A stretch of DNA of 12,508 nt. Origin: an uncultured Eubacteriales bacterium (GTDB lineage: Bacteria; Bacillota; Clostridia; Oscillospirales; Oscillospiraceae). The translations under genes and the position numbers were made by a program. The notes beneath the pieces are model-generated. The model ran no database searches, was not told where the DNA came from, and saw nothing but the letters and a program-made list of their open reading frames with translations. Location: positions 1 to 12,508 of the forward strand of contig USIZ01000015.1 of assembly GCA_900554855.1 (NCBI GenBank). The letters are read 5' to 3'. Positions 5,628 to 12,157 of this stretch are shown here, in pieces. Position 1 is the first letter of the stretch, and the number at the start of each line of letters is the position of its first letter.

Positions 5628-6356
5628 ATGGAAAAGGCAATCATCGGCAAAAAGGTCGGCATGACGCAGATCTTTGACGCCGACGGCAAGGTCATCCCCG
5701 TGACCGTCGTCGAAGCCGGCCCCTGCACCGTGGTGCAGAAGAAGACTGTCGAGAACGACGGTTATGAGGCCGTGCAGATGGGCTATCAGCCCGTCGCCGA
5801 GCGCAAGCTCAACAAGCCCGAGCTGGGCCACCTCGCCAAGGCTGGCGTGGAGCCCATGAAGGTCCTGAAGGAGTTCCGCCTGAACGACTGCTCCACTGTC
5901 AATGTGGGCGACGTCATCAAGGCCGACATCTTCGCTGAGGGCGAGCACGTTGACTGCACCGGCATCAGCAAGGGCAAGGGCTACGCCGGCGTTATCAAGC
6001 GTTACGGCGCCCAGCGCACCCCCATGACCCACGGCGGCGGCCCTGTTCACCGTCACGCTGGTTCTATGGGTTCCACTTCCACCCCCAGCCGTATCCGCAA
6101 GGGTAAGATCGGCGCCGGCCAGATGGGCGGCGATCAGGTCACCATCGAGAACCTGGTCATCGCTAAGGTCGATGCCGACATCAATCTGATCGCGGTCAAG
6201 GGCGCCATCCCCGGCCCCAACGGCGGCGTGGTGATCCTGCGCAGCACTGCCAAGGTCCTGCCCGAGAAGAAGGGCGACGGCGCCGGCATCAGCAACAACC
6301 CGCAGAAGGCTTCTGCCCGCGTCAATCCGCAGAAGGCTTCCGCCAGAAATCACTAA
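5628..6356 (+). CDS. rplC: 50S ribosomal protein L3, with C-terminal repeat tail
   Basis: L3 is an early-assembling 23S rRNA-binding protein whose extension reaches toward the peptidyl transferase centre. Diagnostic parts are the start IIGKKVGMTQIFDADGK, the central loop GGGPVHRHAGSMGSTSTPSRI, GAGQMGGDQVTIENL and the end of the core GAIPGPNGGVVILRS. The protein has 242 residues, whereas usual bacterial L3 is about 205-215. The excess is a tail after about residue 212 that contains NPQKASARV followed by NPQKASARN (224-241). The frame is continuous, so this is an extension and not a frameshift. Start ATG 5628 lies 10 nt after AAGGAGG. The stop is followed at 19 nt by rplD. Confidence 0.98.
   Translation: MEKAIIGKKVGMTQIFDADGKVIPVTVVEAGPCTVVQKKTVENDGYEAVQMGYQPVAERKLNKPELGHLAKAGVEPMKVLKEFRLNDCSTVNVGDVIKADIFAEGEHVDCTGISKGKGYAGVIKRYGAQRTPMTHGGGPVHRHAGSMGSTSTPSRIRKGKIGAGQMGGDQVTIENLVIAKVDADINLIAVKGAIPGPNGGVVILRSTAKVLPEKKGDGAGISNNPQKASARVNPQKASARNH
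6297..6350 (+). repeat. Two tandem 27-nt units encoding the L3 tail NPQKASAR repeats
   Basis: Units 6297-6323 and 6324-6350 encode NPQKASARV and NPQKASARN. They differ mainly at third codon positions (AAC/AAT, TCT/TCC, CGC/AGA), so the repeat is older than a fresh slippage event and appears to be kept at protein level. Confidence 0.85.
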
Positions 6357-6375
6357 GGAAAGGAGAGTATCGTAA

Positions 6376-6999
6376 ATGCCTACTGCTAACGTTGTTAACA
6401 TGGCTGGCACCAAGGTCGGCGAGATCGAACTGGCTGAGTCCATCTTCGGTATTGAGCCCAACCCCGCTGTCGTCCATGAGGTGGTCAAGAACCATCTGGC
6501 CAACTGCCGTCAGGGTACTCAGAGCTCTCTGACCCGCGCTGAGGTTTCCGGCGGCGGCATCAAGCCCTGGAGACAGAAGGGCACCGGCCGCGCCCGTCAG
6601 GGCAGCACCCGTTCCCCTCAGTGGACTCACGGCGGCGTCGTGTTCGCTCCGAAGCCCCGTTCCTACAGCTACACTGTCAACAAGAAGGTCAAGCGCCTGG
6701 CTCTGAAGAGCGTTCTGAGCGACAAGGCCGCTTCCGGCGCCATCGTCGTGGTGGACGGCCTGGAGATGGCTGAGCCCAAGACCAAGACCTTCGCCGGCTT
6801 CCTGAGCACTGCCGGTGTGGCTGGCAAGGCTGTCGTCATCACCTCCGGCGTCAACGCCAACGTGGTGAAGTCCGCCCGCAACATCCCCGGTGTCATCACC
6901 ACCCCCGCCACCGTGCTGAGCGTGTATGACATCATCAATGCCAAGGCTCTGGTCATCGACAAGGCTGCCCTGGCTACCATCGAGGAGGTGTTCGCATGA
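6376..6999 (+). CDS. rplD: 50S ribosomal protein L4
   Basis: L4 binds 23S rRNA domain I and lines the exit tunnel; in E. coli it represses its own S10 operon. The 207 residues are normal for the family. Landmarks are GEIELAESIFGIEPN near the start, and the tunnel loop with GTQSSLTRAEVSGGGIKPWR, QKGTGRARQGSTRSPQW and GGVVFAPKPRSYSY, followed by the alpha/beta core ending in EEVFA. AGGAGA (6361-6366) precedes ATG 6376 by 9 nt. Its stop overlaps the rplW start as ATGA (6996-6999). L4 would be the prime candidate if the upstream leader is autogenously controlled, but nothing in the sequence proves it. Confidence 0.98.
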   Translation: MPTANVVNMAGTKVGEIELAESIFGIEPNPAVVHEVVKNHLANCRQGTQSSLTRAEVSGGGIKPWRQKGTGRARQGSTRSPQWTHGGVVFAPKPRSYSYTVNKKVKRLALKSVLSDKAASGAIVVVDGLEMAEPKTKTFAGFLSTAGVAGKAVVITSGVNANVVKSARNIPGVITTPATVLSVYDIINAKALVIDKAALATIEEVFA

Positions 7000-7289
7000 T
7001 CGCTTATGATATCATTCTGAAGCCCGTCATCACCGAGCGCTCCATGGCCGGCACCGCCGACAAGAAGTACACCTTCTATGTCGCCACCAGCGCCAACAAG
7101 ATCGAGATCGCCAAGGCGGTCGAGGAGATCTTCGGTGTCAAGGTCGCCAAGGTCAACACCGTCAACTATGACGGCAAGATGAAGCGTCAGGGCTACGGCC
7201 GCGCCGGCCGCCGCGCTTCCTACAAGAAAGCCACCGTCACGCTGACCGAAGACTCCAAGACCATCGAGCTCTTCGAAGGCATGGTGTAA
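6996..7289 (+). CDS. rplW: 50S ribosomal protein L23
   Basis: L23 lies at the exit of the peptide tunnel and docks trigger factor and the signal recognition particle. The 97-residue product has the family start YDIILKPVITERS, the KYTFYVATSANKIEIAKAVEEIFGVKV segment and the basic loop KMKRQGYGRAGRRASYKKA. ATG 6996 overlaps the rplD stop by 4 nt, and its Shine-Dalgarno GAGGAGG (6982-6988) is inside rplD, pointing to coupled translation. Its TAA stop is fused to the rplB Shine-Dalgarno (TAAGGAGGG). Confidence 0.97.
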   Translation: MIAYDIILKPVITERSMAGTADKKYTFYVATSANKIEIAKAVEEIFGVKVAKVNTVNYDGKMKRQGYGRAGRRASYKKATVTLTEDSKTIELFEGMV

Positions 7290-7304
7290 GGAGGGTAACG
7301 AAGA

Positions 7305-8138
7305 ATGGCTATTCACACTTATAAGCCCACGACTCCGTCCCGCCGCCACATGACGGTGTCCGCGTTCGAGGGCATCGACAAGAAGGCTAAGCCCGAGCGC
7401 AGCCTGACTGAGATCGTCAAGAAGAACTCCGGCCGCAACAGCTACGGCCGCATCACCGTCCGCCATCGCGGCGGCGGCAACAAGCGCAAGTATCGTATCA
7501 TCGACTTCAAGCGCCAGAAGGACGGCGTGGCTGAGGTCCTCCGCCTGGAGTATGATCCCAACCGTTCCGCCAACATCGCTCTCCTCCAGTATGAGGACGG
7601 CTCCAAGGCCTATATCCTGGCTCCTGTCGGCCTGAAGGTCGGCGACAAGGTGGAGTCCTCCACCACCGCCGACATCAAGCCCGGCAACTGCCTGCCTCTG
7701 GCCAACATCCCCGTGGGTACCGTCATCAGCTGCATCGAGCTGCATCCCGGCAAGGGCGGCCAGCTGGTCCGCGCCGCTGGCGAGCAGGCTCAGCTGATGG
7801 CCAAGGAGGGTGACTCCGCCCAGATCCGTCTGCCCAGCGGTGAGTACCGCCTGGTCAAGCTGGACTGCAAGGCCTGCATCGGCCAGATCGGCAACATCGA
7901 CCACGCCAACATCCACATCGGTAAGGCCGGTCGTAAGCGCCACATGGGCTGGCGTCCCACCGTTCGCGGTTCCGTCATGAACCCGAATGACCATCCCCAC
8001 GGCGGCGGCGAGGGCCGCGCCCCCATCGGTCGTACCGGTCCTGTCACTCCTTGGGGCAAGCCTGCTCTGGGTTACAAGACTCGTAAGACCAAGGCCCGCA
8101 CCGAGAAGTTCATCGTCCGCCATCGTAACGGCAAATAA
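7305..8138 (+). CDS. rplB: 50S ribosomal protein L2
   Basis: L2 is one of the most conserved ribosomal proteins, needed for subunit association and close to the peptidyl transferase centre. The 277 residues match the family length. Visible are KPTTPSRRHMT at the N-terminus, GRNSYGRITVRHRGGGNKRKYR, the RNA-binding core VGDKVESS...GNCLPLANIP, and the C-terminal HMGWRPTVRGSVMNPNDHPHGGGEG loop carrying the conserved His equivalent to E. coli His229, then GRTGPVTPWGKPALG. AAGGAGGG partly overlaps the preceding stop, and the ATG is at 7305. Next gene rpsS follows at 13 nt. Confidence 0.99.
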   Translation: MAIHTYKPTTPSRRHMTVSAFEGIDKKAKPERSLTEIVKKNSGRNSYGRITVRHRGGGNKRKYRIIDFKRQKDGVAEVLRLEYDPNRSANIALLQYEDGSKAYILAPVGLKVGDKVESSTTADIKPGNCLPLANIPVGTVISCIELHPGKGGQLVRAAGEQAQLMAKEGDSAQIRLPSGEYRLVKLDCKACIGQIGNIDHANIHIGKAGRKRHMGWRPTVRGSVMNPNDHPHGGGEGRAPIGRTGPVTPWGKPALGYKTRKTKARTEKFIVRHRNGK

Positions 8139-8151
8139 GGAGGCATACTGA

Positions 8152-8421
8152 ATGAGCAGATCTGTTAAGAAAGGCCCCTTCTGCGCCCCCGAGCTGCTGA
8201 AGCGGGTTGATGAAATGAACGAGACCGGCGAGAAGAAGGTTCTGAAGACTTGGAGCCGCAGCTCCACCATCTTCCCCTCTTTCGTGGGTCACACCATCGC
8301 TGTCCACGATGGCCGCAAGCACGTGCCCGTCTATGTCACTGAGGACATGGTCGGCCACAAGCTGGGTGAGTTTGCTCCCACCCGCACCTTCCGCGGTCAC
8401 GTTGGTTCCAAGTCTAAGTAA
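8152..8421 (+). CDS. rpsS: 30S ribosomal protein S19
   Basis: S19 forms a pair with S13 in the head of the 30S subunit near the A-site. The 89-residue protein starts MSRSVKKGPF and contains KTWSRSSTIFPSFVGHTIAVHDG, HVPVYVTEDMVGHKLGEFAPT and RTFRGHV, all signatures of the family. Stop and next Shine-Dalgarno are fused (TAAGGAGG). It lies between rplB and rplV as in nearly all S10 clusters. Confidence 0.98.
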   Translation: MSRSVKKGPFCAPELLKRVDEMNETGEKKVLKTWSRSSTIFPSFVGHTIAVHDGRKHVPVYVTEDMVGHKLGEFAPTRTFRGHVGSKSK

Positions 8422-8436
8422 GGAGGAGAGAATACA

Positions 8437-8772
8437 ATGGAAGCTAAAGCAACTCTGAGCTATGCTCGTATCTCTCCCCGCAAGGTCGGCATCGTCTGCG
8501 ACCTGATCCGCGGCAAGTCCGTGGCCCAGGCCCAGGCCATCCTGATGGCGACCCCCAAGGCCGCTTCTCCCCTGCTGAGCAAGCTGGTGAAGAGCGCCGC
8601 CGCCAACGCGGAGAACAACTTCAACATGGATCCCGATAAGCTGTATATCTCCGCAACTTACGCCACTCCCGGCCCCATCCTGAAGCGCATGATGCCCCGC
8701 GCCCAGGGCCGCGGCTATCGGATCAACAAGCGTACCTCTCACATCACCGTCGTGGTGAGCGAGAAAGAATAA
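8437..8772 (+). CDS. rplV: 50S ribosomal protein L22
   Basis: L22 contacts all 23S rRNA domains, and its long beta-hairpin lines the exit tunnel constriction, where changes give macrolide resistance in other bacteria. The 111-residue product shows ARISPRKVGIVCDLIRGK, the helix LLSKLVKSAAANAENNF and the hairpin YATPGPILKRMMPRAQGRGYRI followed by KRTSHITVVV. The hairpin has normal length. It is followed 17 nt later by rpsC, which has its own GAGGAGG (8775-8781). Confidence 0.98.
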   Translation: MEAKATLSYARISPRKVGIVCDLIRGKSVAQAQAILMATPKAASPLLSKLVKSAAANAENNFNMDPDKLYISATYATPGPILKRMMPRAQGRGYRINKRTSHITVVVSEKE

Positions 8773-8789
8773 GCGAGGAGGTTTAGTTT

Positions 8790-9596
8790 ATGGGACAGAA
8801 AGTCAATCCCCACGGTTTCCGTGTGGGTGTCATCAAAGACTGGGACTCTCGCTGGTATGCTCGCGACAATCAGGTCGGTGACCTGCTGGTCGAGGATAAG
8901 AAGATCCGTGAGTTCCTGAAGAAGACCCTCTATTCCGCCGGTGTTCCCAAGATCGAGATCGAGCGGAGCAACGAGAAGGTCCAGGTGTTCGTCCACTGCG
9001 CCCGCCCCGGCATGATCGTGGGCACCGACAAGTCCAAGAGCCAGGTCGAGGACATCGAGGCCGCTCTGGCCAAGATGACCGGCAAGACCGTGAAGCTCTC
9101 CATTGTCGAGGTCAAGCGCAATGAGATCGACGCCAACGCTCAGCTGGTGGCCGAGAACATCGCCCAGCAGATTGAGAAGCGCACCTCTTTCCGCCGCGCC
9201 ATGAAGAACGCCATCTCCCGTGCGATGCGTTCCGGCGCCAAGGGCATCAAGGTCAAGCTGTCCGGCCGTCTGGCTGGCGCTGAGATCGCCCGCGTGGAGC
9301 AGTATCATGAGGGCACCATTCCTCTGCAGACCCTGCGCGCTGATATCGACTATGGCTTCGCTGAGGCCAACACCACCTACGGCCGCATCGGCATCAAGGT
9401 GTGGGTGTACAAGGGAGAGATCCTGAGCCAGTCTCTGCGCACCACTCCCCGCACCCTGGATCTGAGCAAGCCTTACCGCGAGCGCAGCGACCGTCCCCGC
9501 AACGGCCGCGGCCAGCGCCGCGACGGCGACCGCCGCGGTTACAACCGCAACAACAACCGCGGTCCCCGCAAGACTGAGGAAGGAGGAGATCGCTAA
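8790..9596 (+). CDS. rpsC: 30S ribosomal protein S3, with Arg/Gly/Asn-rich C-terminal tail
   Basis: S3 lies at the mRNA entry tunnel and contributes to mRNA unwinding. Family signatures: GQKVNPHGFRVGVIKDWDSRWYA at the N-terminus, RRAMKNAISRAMRSGAKGIKV, SGRLAGAEIAR and TTYGRIGIKVWVYKGE. Two features are unusual. First, at 268 residues it is about 45 longer than a typical 215-225 residue S3; the excess (about 228-268) is rich in Arg, Gly, Asn and Asp and is probably disordered. Second, the KH-domain GXXG loop, normally GKKG or GKGG, reads G78-T-D-K81, so the second glycine is lost. The end of the tail encodes the rplP Shine-Dalgarno, and the stop overlaps the next start by 1 nt (TAATG). Confidence 0.98.
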   Translation: MGQKVNPHGFRVGVIKDWDSRWYARDNQVGDLLVEDKKIREFLKKTLYSAGVPKIEIERSNEKVQVFVHCARPGMIVGTDKSKSQVEDIEAALAKMTGKTVKLSIVEVKRNEIDANAQLVAENIAQQIEKRTSFRRAMKNAISRAMRSGAKGIKVKLSGRLAGAEIARVEQYHEGTIPLQTLRADIDYGFAEANTTYGRIGIKVWVYKGEILSQSLRTTPRTLDLSKPYRERSDRPRNGRGQRRDGDRRGYNRNNNRGPRKTEEGGDR

Positions 9597-10015
9597 TGCT
9601 GCTGCCGAAGAGAGTTAAGCGCCGCAAGCAGTTCCGCGGCCGCATGACCGGCAAGGCCACCCGTGGCAACAAGGTCAACTACGGCGAGTTCGGCCTCCAG
9701 GCTCTGGAGCCCGCTTGGATCACCAGCAACCAGATTGAGGCAGCCCGTGTTGCCATGACCCGTTACACCAAGCGTGGCGGTCAGGTCTGGATCAAGATCT
9801 TCCCCGACAAGCCTTACACCCACAAGCCCGCTGAGGTCCGAATGGGTAAAGGTAAGGGCAACGTGGAAAGCTGGGTGGCCGTGGTCAAGCCCGGCCGCGT
9901 GATGTTCGAGATCGCCGGCGTGTCCGAAGAGGTCGCCCGCGAGGCTCTGCGTCTGGCTATGCACAAGCTGCCTGTCAAGTGCAAGATCGTGACTAAGGAA
10001 GAAGGTGAAGCGTAA
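9596..10015 (+). CDS. rplP: 50S ribosomal protein L16
   Basis: L16 binds near the A-site tRNA elbow on the 50S subunit and is a late-assembling protein. The 139-residue protein starts MLLPKRVKRRKQFRGRM and contains YGEFGLQALEPAWI, the RGGQVWIKIFPDKPYTHKP segment and GKGNVESWVAVVKPGRVMFEI. ATG 9596 shares its A with the rpsC stop, and AAGGAGG (9580-9586) lies in the last rpsC codons at 9 nt. The stop again overlaps the next start (TAATG), so rpsC, rplP and rpmC form a translationally coupled run. Confidence 0.98.
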   Translation: MLLPKRVKRRKQFRGRMTGKATRGNKVNYGEFGLQALEPAWITSNQIEAARVAMTRYTKRGGQVWIKIFPDKPYTHKPAEVRMGKGKGNVESWVAVVKPGRVMFEIAGVSEEVAREALRLAMHKLPVKCKIVTKEEGEA

Positions 10016-10218
10016 TGAAGGCTACCGAAGTTCGCGCCATGTCCGTCGAGGACCTGGAGAAGAAGCTGGCGGATTTGAAGAAGGACCTGTTTAACCTGCG
10101 CCTTCAGAACGCCACCAACCAGCTCGACAATCCCAACAAGATCGGCGATGTCAAGAAGGACATTGCCCGTGTGAAGACCATCATCCGTGAGAAGCAGACC
10201 GCTTCTAACGCCGACTGA
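10015..10218 (+). CDS. rpmC: 50S ribosomal protein L29
   Basis: L29 is a small all-helical protein next to L23 at the tunnel exit. The 67-residue product has the two-helix pattern with the family motifs EDLEKKLADLKKDLFNLRLQ and the second helix IGDVKKDIARVKTIIREK; the total length is normal. It starts on the ATG that overlaps the rplP stop. The next gene rpsQ starts 19 nt later after AAGGAGG (10222-10228). Confidence 0.97.
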   Translation: MKATEVRAMSVEDLEKKLADLKKDLFNLRLQNATNQLDNPNKIGDVKKDIARVKTIIREKQTASNAD

Positions 10219-10237
10219 TTGAAGGAGGAAATTGATT

Positions 10238-10498
10238 ATGGAAAACAGAACTTCTTCCCGCAAGACCAGAGTCGGCATGGTCGTTTCCGATAAGATGGAT
10301 AAGACGATCGTTGTGGCCATCGCCGACCGTGTGGCTCACCCCCTGTACAAGAAGATCGTCAAGAGAACCTATAAGCTGAAAGCTCATGACGAGAACAACG
10401 AGTGCCGTGTCGGCGACCGCGTCCGCGTCATGGAGACCCGTCCCCTCTCCAAGGATAAGCGCTGGAGAGTGGTCGAGATCGTTGAGAAGGCCAAGTAA
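10238..10498 (+). CDS. rpsQ: 30S ribosomal protein S17
   Basis: S17 is an OB-fold protein that binds 16S rRNA helix 11 early in 30S assembly. The 86-residue product shows KTRVGMVVSDKMDKTIVV, HPLYKKIVKRTYKLKAHDE, GDRVRVMETRPLSKDKRWR and VVEIVEKAK, matching the family over its whole length. I chose ATG 10238, which is 9 nt after AAGGAGG (10222-10228). The in-frame TTG at 10232 would be only 3 nt from it and adds two residues. Stop and next Shine-Dalgarno are fused (TAAGGAGGT). Confidence 0.97.
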   Translation: MENRTSSRKTRVGMVVSDKMDKTIVVAIADRVAHPLYKKIVKRTYKLKAHDENNECRVGDRVRVMETRPLSKDKRWRVVEIVEKAK

Positions 10499-10513
10499 GG
10501 AGGTGCCGAAAGC

Positions 10514-10882
10514 ATGATTCAGGAAGAGAGCTATCTGAAGGTTGCCGATAATACCGGCGCCAAGGAAATCAAGACTATCCGCGTGCTGGGCGGCTCCAAG
10601 CGTAAGTACGGCAACATCGGTGATGTGATCGTGGCTTCCGTCCGCAAGGCTGCTCCCGGCGGTCAGGTCAAGAAGGGCGATGTGGTCAAGGCTGTTATCG
10701 TCCGCACCGTGCGTGGTGTCCGTCGTGCTGACGGCTCCTATGTCCGCTTCGATGAGAACGCCGCTGTTCTGATCAAGGACGACAACACCCCCCGCGGTAC
10801 CCGTATCTTTGGGCCAGTGGCCCGCGAGCTGCGCGACAAGGATTTCATGAAGATCCTGTCCCTGGCTCCCGAAGTGATTTAA
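10514..10882 (+). CDS. rplN: 50S ribosomal protein L14
   Basis: L14 lies at the subunit interface beside L19 and forms an intersubunit bridge; it is also the docking site of the silencing factor RsfS. The 122 residues equal the usual length. Signatures are MIQEESYLKVADNTGAKEI, RVLGGSKRKYGNIGDVI, KGDVVKAVIVRT and DDNTPRGTRIFGPVARELR. It starts with ATG after GGAGGT, and its stop is joined to the rplX Shine-Dalgarno (TAAGGAGGG). Confidence 0.98.
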   Translation: MIQEESYLKVADNTGAKEIKTIRVLGGSKRKYGNIGDVIVASVRKAAPGGQVKKGDVVKAVIVRTVRGVRRADGSYVRFDENAAVLIKDDNTPRGTRIFGPVARELRDKDFMKILSLAPEVI

Positions 10883-10898
10883 GGAGGGCGCCCGAATA

Positions 10899-11216
10899 AT
10901 GAACACTATCAGCATTAAGAAGGACGACCTCGTCGTCGTCCTCTCCGGCAAGGATAAGGGCAAGCAGGGCAAGGTCCTGTCCGTCATTCCTTCCGAGAGC
11001 AAGGTCGTTGTGGAGGGCGTCAACGTCGCCACCAAGCACAAGAAGGCTACCAGCCAGACTGAGCAGGGCGGCATCGTGAAGAAGGAAGCCCCCATCTATG
11101 CCTGCAAGGTGCAGCGCGTCTGCCCCAAGTGCAACAAGCCCACCCGTCCTGCCCACAAGCTGCTGGCTGACGGCAAGAAGGTCCGCGTCTGCAAGAAGTG
11201 CGGCGCTGAAATCTGA
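10899..11216 (+). CDS. rplX: 50S ribosomal protein L24, Cys-containing form
   Basis: L24 is one of two initiators of 50S assembly and sits near the tunnel exit. The 105-residue product has the KOW motif at the N-terminus (DDLVVVLSGKDKGKQGKV) and VEGVNVATKHKK. Its C-terminal part carries CPKC (75-78) and CKKC (98-101), plus Cys69, so a zinc ribbon is likely; the E. coli protein lacks these cysteines. Together with the Cys-rich S14 this suggests zinc-loaded ribosomes. The gap to rplE is 21 nt with AAGGAG (11221-11226). I see no S8-type fold in this gap, the area used in E. coli. Confidence 0.97.
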   Translation: MNTISIKKDDLVVVLSGKDKGKQGKVLSVIPSESKVVVEGVNVATKHKKATSQTEQGGIVKKEAPIYACKVQRVCPKCNKPTRPAHKLLADGKKVRVCKKCGAEI

Positions 11217-11237
11217 GAGAAAGGAGCGTAACTTAGA

Positions 11238-11777
11238 ATGCCTACTCTGAAAACGAAGTATCAGGAAGAGGTCGCTCCTGCTCTGATGAGCAAGTTCGGC
11301 TACAAGAGCCCCATGCAGATCCCCCGTCTGGACAAGATCATTGTCAACGTCGGCTGCTCCGAGGCTCGTGAGAATGCCAAGGTCCTCGACGCCGTCGTCG
11401 CCGACCTGAGCCGCATCACCGGTCAGCACGCCGTCATCACCAAGGCCAAGAAGAGCGTCGCTAACTTCAAGGTCCGTGAGGGCATGCCCATCGGCGCCAA
11501 GGTCACCCTGCGTCAGGACAAGATGTGGGAGTTCCTCGACCGCCTGTTCAACATTGCTCTGCCCCGCGTGCGTGACTTCCGCGGCATCTCCGCCGATTCC
11601 TTCGACGGCCGCGGCAACTATGCCCTGGGTCTGAAGGAGCAGATCATCTTCCCCGAGATCGAGTTCGACCAGATCGACAAGATCCGCGGCATGGATATCA
11701 TCATCGTCACCACTGCCAAGACCGACGAAGAGGGCCGTGAGCTGCTGAGCCAGCTCGGCGCTCCCTTTGCCAAGTAA
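11238..11777 (+). CDS. rplE: 50S ribosomal protein L5
   Basis: L5 binds 5S rRNA and forms intersubunit bridge B1b with S13. The 179 residues are the normal length. Signatures are LKTKYQEEVAPALMSKFGY, PRLDKIIVNVGCSEARENAK, ITGQHAVITKAKKSVANFKVREG, KVTLRQDKMWEFLDRL, LPRVRDFRGI and DIIIVTTAKTDEEGRELL. ATG 11238 follows AAGGAG by 11 nt. The stop is fused to the rpsZ Shine-Dalgarno (TAAGGAGGG). Confidence 0.98.
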   Translation: MPTLKTKYQEEVAPALMSKFGYKSPMQIPRLDKIIVNVGCSEARENAKVLDAVVADLSRITGQHAVITKAKKSVANFKVREGMPIGAKVTLRQDKMWEFLDRLFNIALPRVRDFRGISADSFDGRGNYALGLKEQIIFPEIEFDQIDKIRGMDIIIVTTAKTDEEGRELLSQLGAPFAK

Positions 11778-11792
11778 GGAGGGAGAACAAGA

Positions 11793-11978
11793 ATGGCTAA
11801 GAAGTCTATGATCATCAAGCAGCAGCGTCCTGCGAAGTTCTCCTCTCGCCAGTACAACCGCTGCAAGCTGTGCGGCCGTCCTCACGCTTACCTGCGTAAC
11901 TACGGTGTCTGCCGTGTCTGCTTCCGCGAGCTGGCTTACAAGGGCCAGATCCCCGGTGTGAAGAAGGCCTCCTGGTAA
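11793..11978 (+). CDS. rpsZ: 30S ribosomal protein S14, zinc-binding (type Z)
   Basis: S14 belongs to the 30S head. This is the short zinc form: 61 residues, with CKLC (24-27) and CRVC (40-43) forming a four-Cys zinc site, within a conserved frame CGRPHAYLRNYGVC and FRELAYKGQIPGVKKASW. Many Firmicutes also keep a longer zinc-free paralogue used under zinc starvation; none is in this window. It is the last gene before a 204-nt structured gap, so the transcript or its translation may be controlled at this point. Confidence 0.98.
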   Translation: MAKKSMIIKQQRPAKFSSRQYNRCKLCGRPHAYLRNYGVCRVCFRELAYKGQIPGVKKASW

Positions 11979-12020
11979 TTCAGGGCCCTTTACCTGCGCA
12001 CCGCTCAAGTACGTCAATCT

Positions 12021-12131
12021 GATGTCAGAAGTCAACGGAACACGGGGCTGGGGCTTGAAAGCCGCTGCGGAACGCCTTCCGCAGCCGGTCCTCAGAGCTT
12101 TCAGCTTACATTCCGTTGATACCCTGATATC
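12021..12131 (+). promoter_or_regulatory. Candidate autogenous S8 leader: mimic of 16S rRNA helix 21 before rpsH
   Basis: The rpsZ-rpsH gap folds by eye into one long branched stem. The base helix is GATGTCAG/CTGATATC (12021-12028 with 12124-12131). Above it is an asymmetric loop, AAG on the 5' side (12029-12031) and TACC on the 3' side (12120-12123). Then comes the 9-bp helix TCAACGGAA/TTCCGTTGA (12032-12040 with 12111-12119), TGAAAGC/GCTTTCA (12056-12062 with 12097-12103) and a tip GCTGCGGAA/TTCCGCAGC (12064-12072 with 12077-12085, loop CGCC). The middle part, AAGUCA opposite UGAUACC, matches the E. coli S8 core (A595-A600 and U638-U644) at 12 of 13 bases; only U644 is C. S8 is encoded directly downstream. 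Function is inferred. Confidence 0.65.
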
Positions 12132-12135
12132 TTGA

Positions 12136-12157
12136 ACAGACAGAATCCCCTGTCTGT
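12136..12157 (+). other. 8-bp hairpin between the S8-like site and the rpsH ribosome binding site
   Basis: ACAGACAG (12136-12143) pairs perfectly with CTGTCTGT (12150-12157) around a 6-nt loop. No U-run follows, so it is not a terminator. It stacks between the candidate S8 site and the CCTTTACAAGG element and could pass a folding change on to the ribosome binding site or block a nuclease. Confidence 0.55.

Noticed and set aside
6669..8270. 533-codon minus-strand open frame opposite rplD-rplW-rplB
   Set aside because: It is the shadow of ribosomal protein genes; the product is Ala/Leu/Asp-rich low complexity typical of a reverse-strand frame.
10232..10237. TTG start for rpsQ two codons upstream
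   Set aside because: Only 3 nt from AAGGAGG; ATG 10238 has normal spacing and matches family N-termini.
10845..12035. 396-codon minus-strand open frame opposite rplX-rplE-rpsZ
   Set aside because: Same reason: Leu/Asp/Ala-rich antisense translation of conserved genes.
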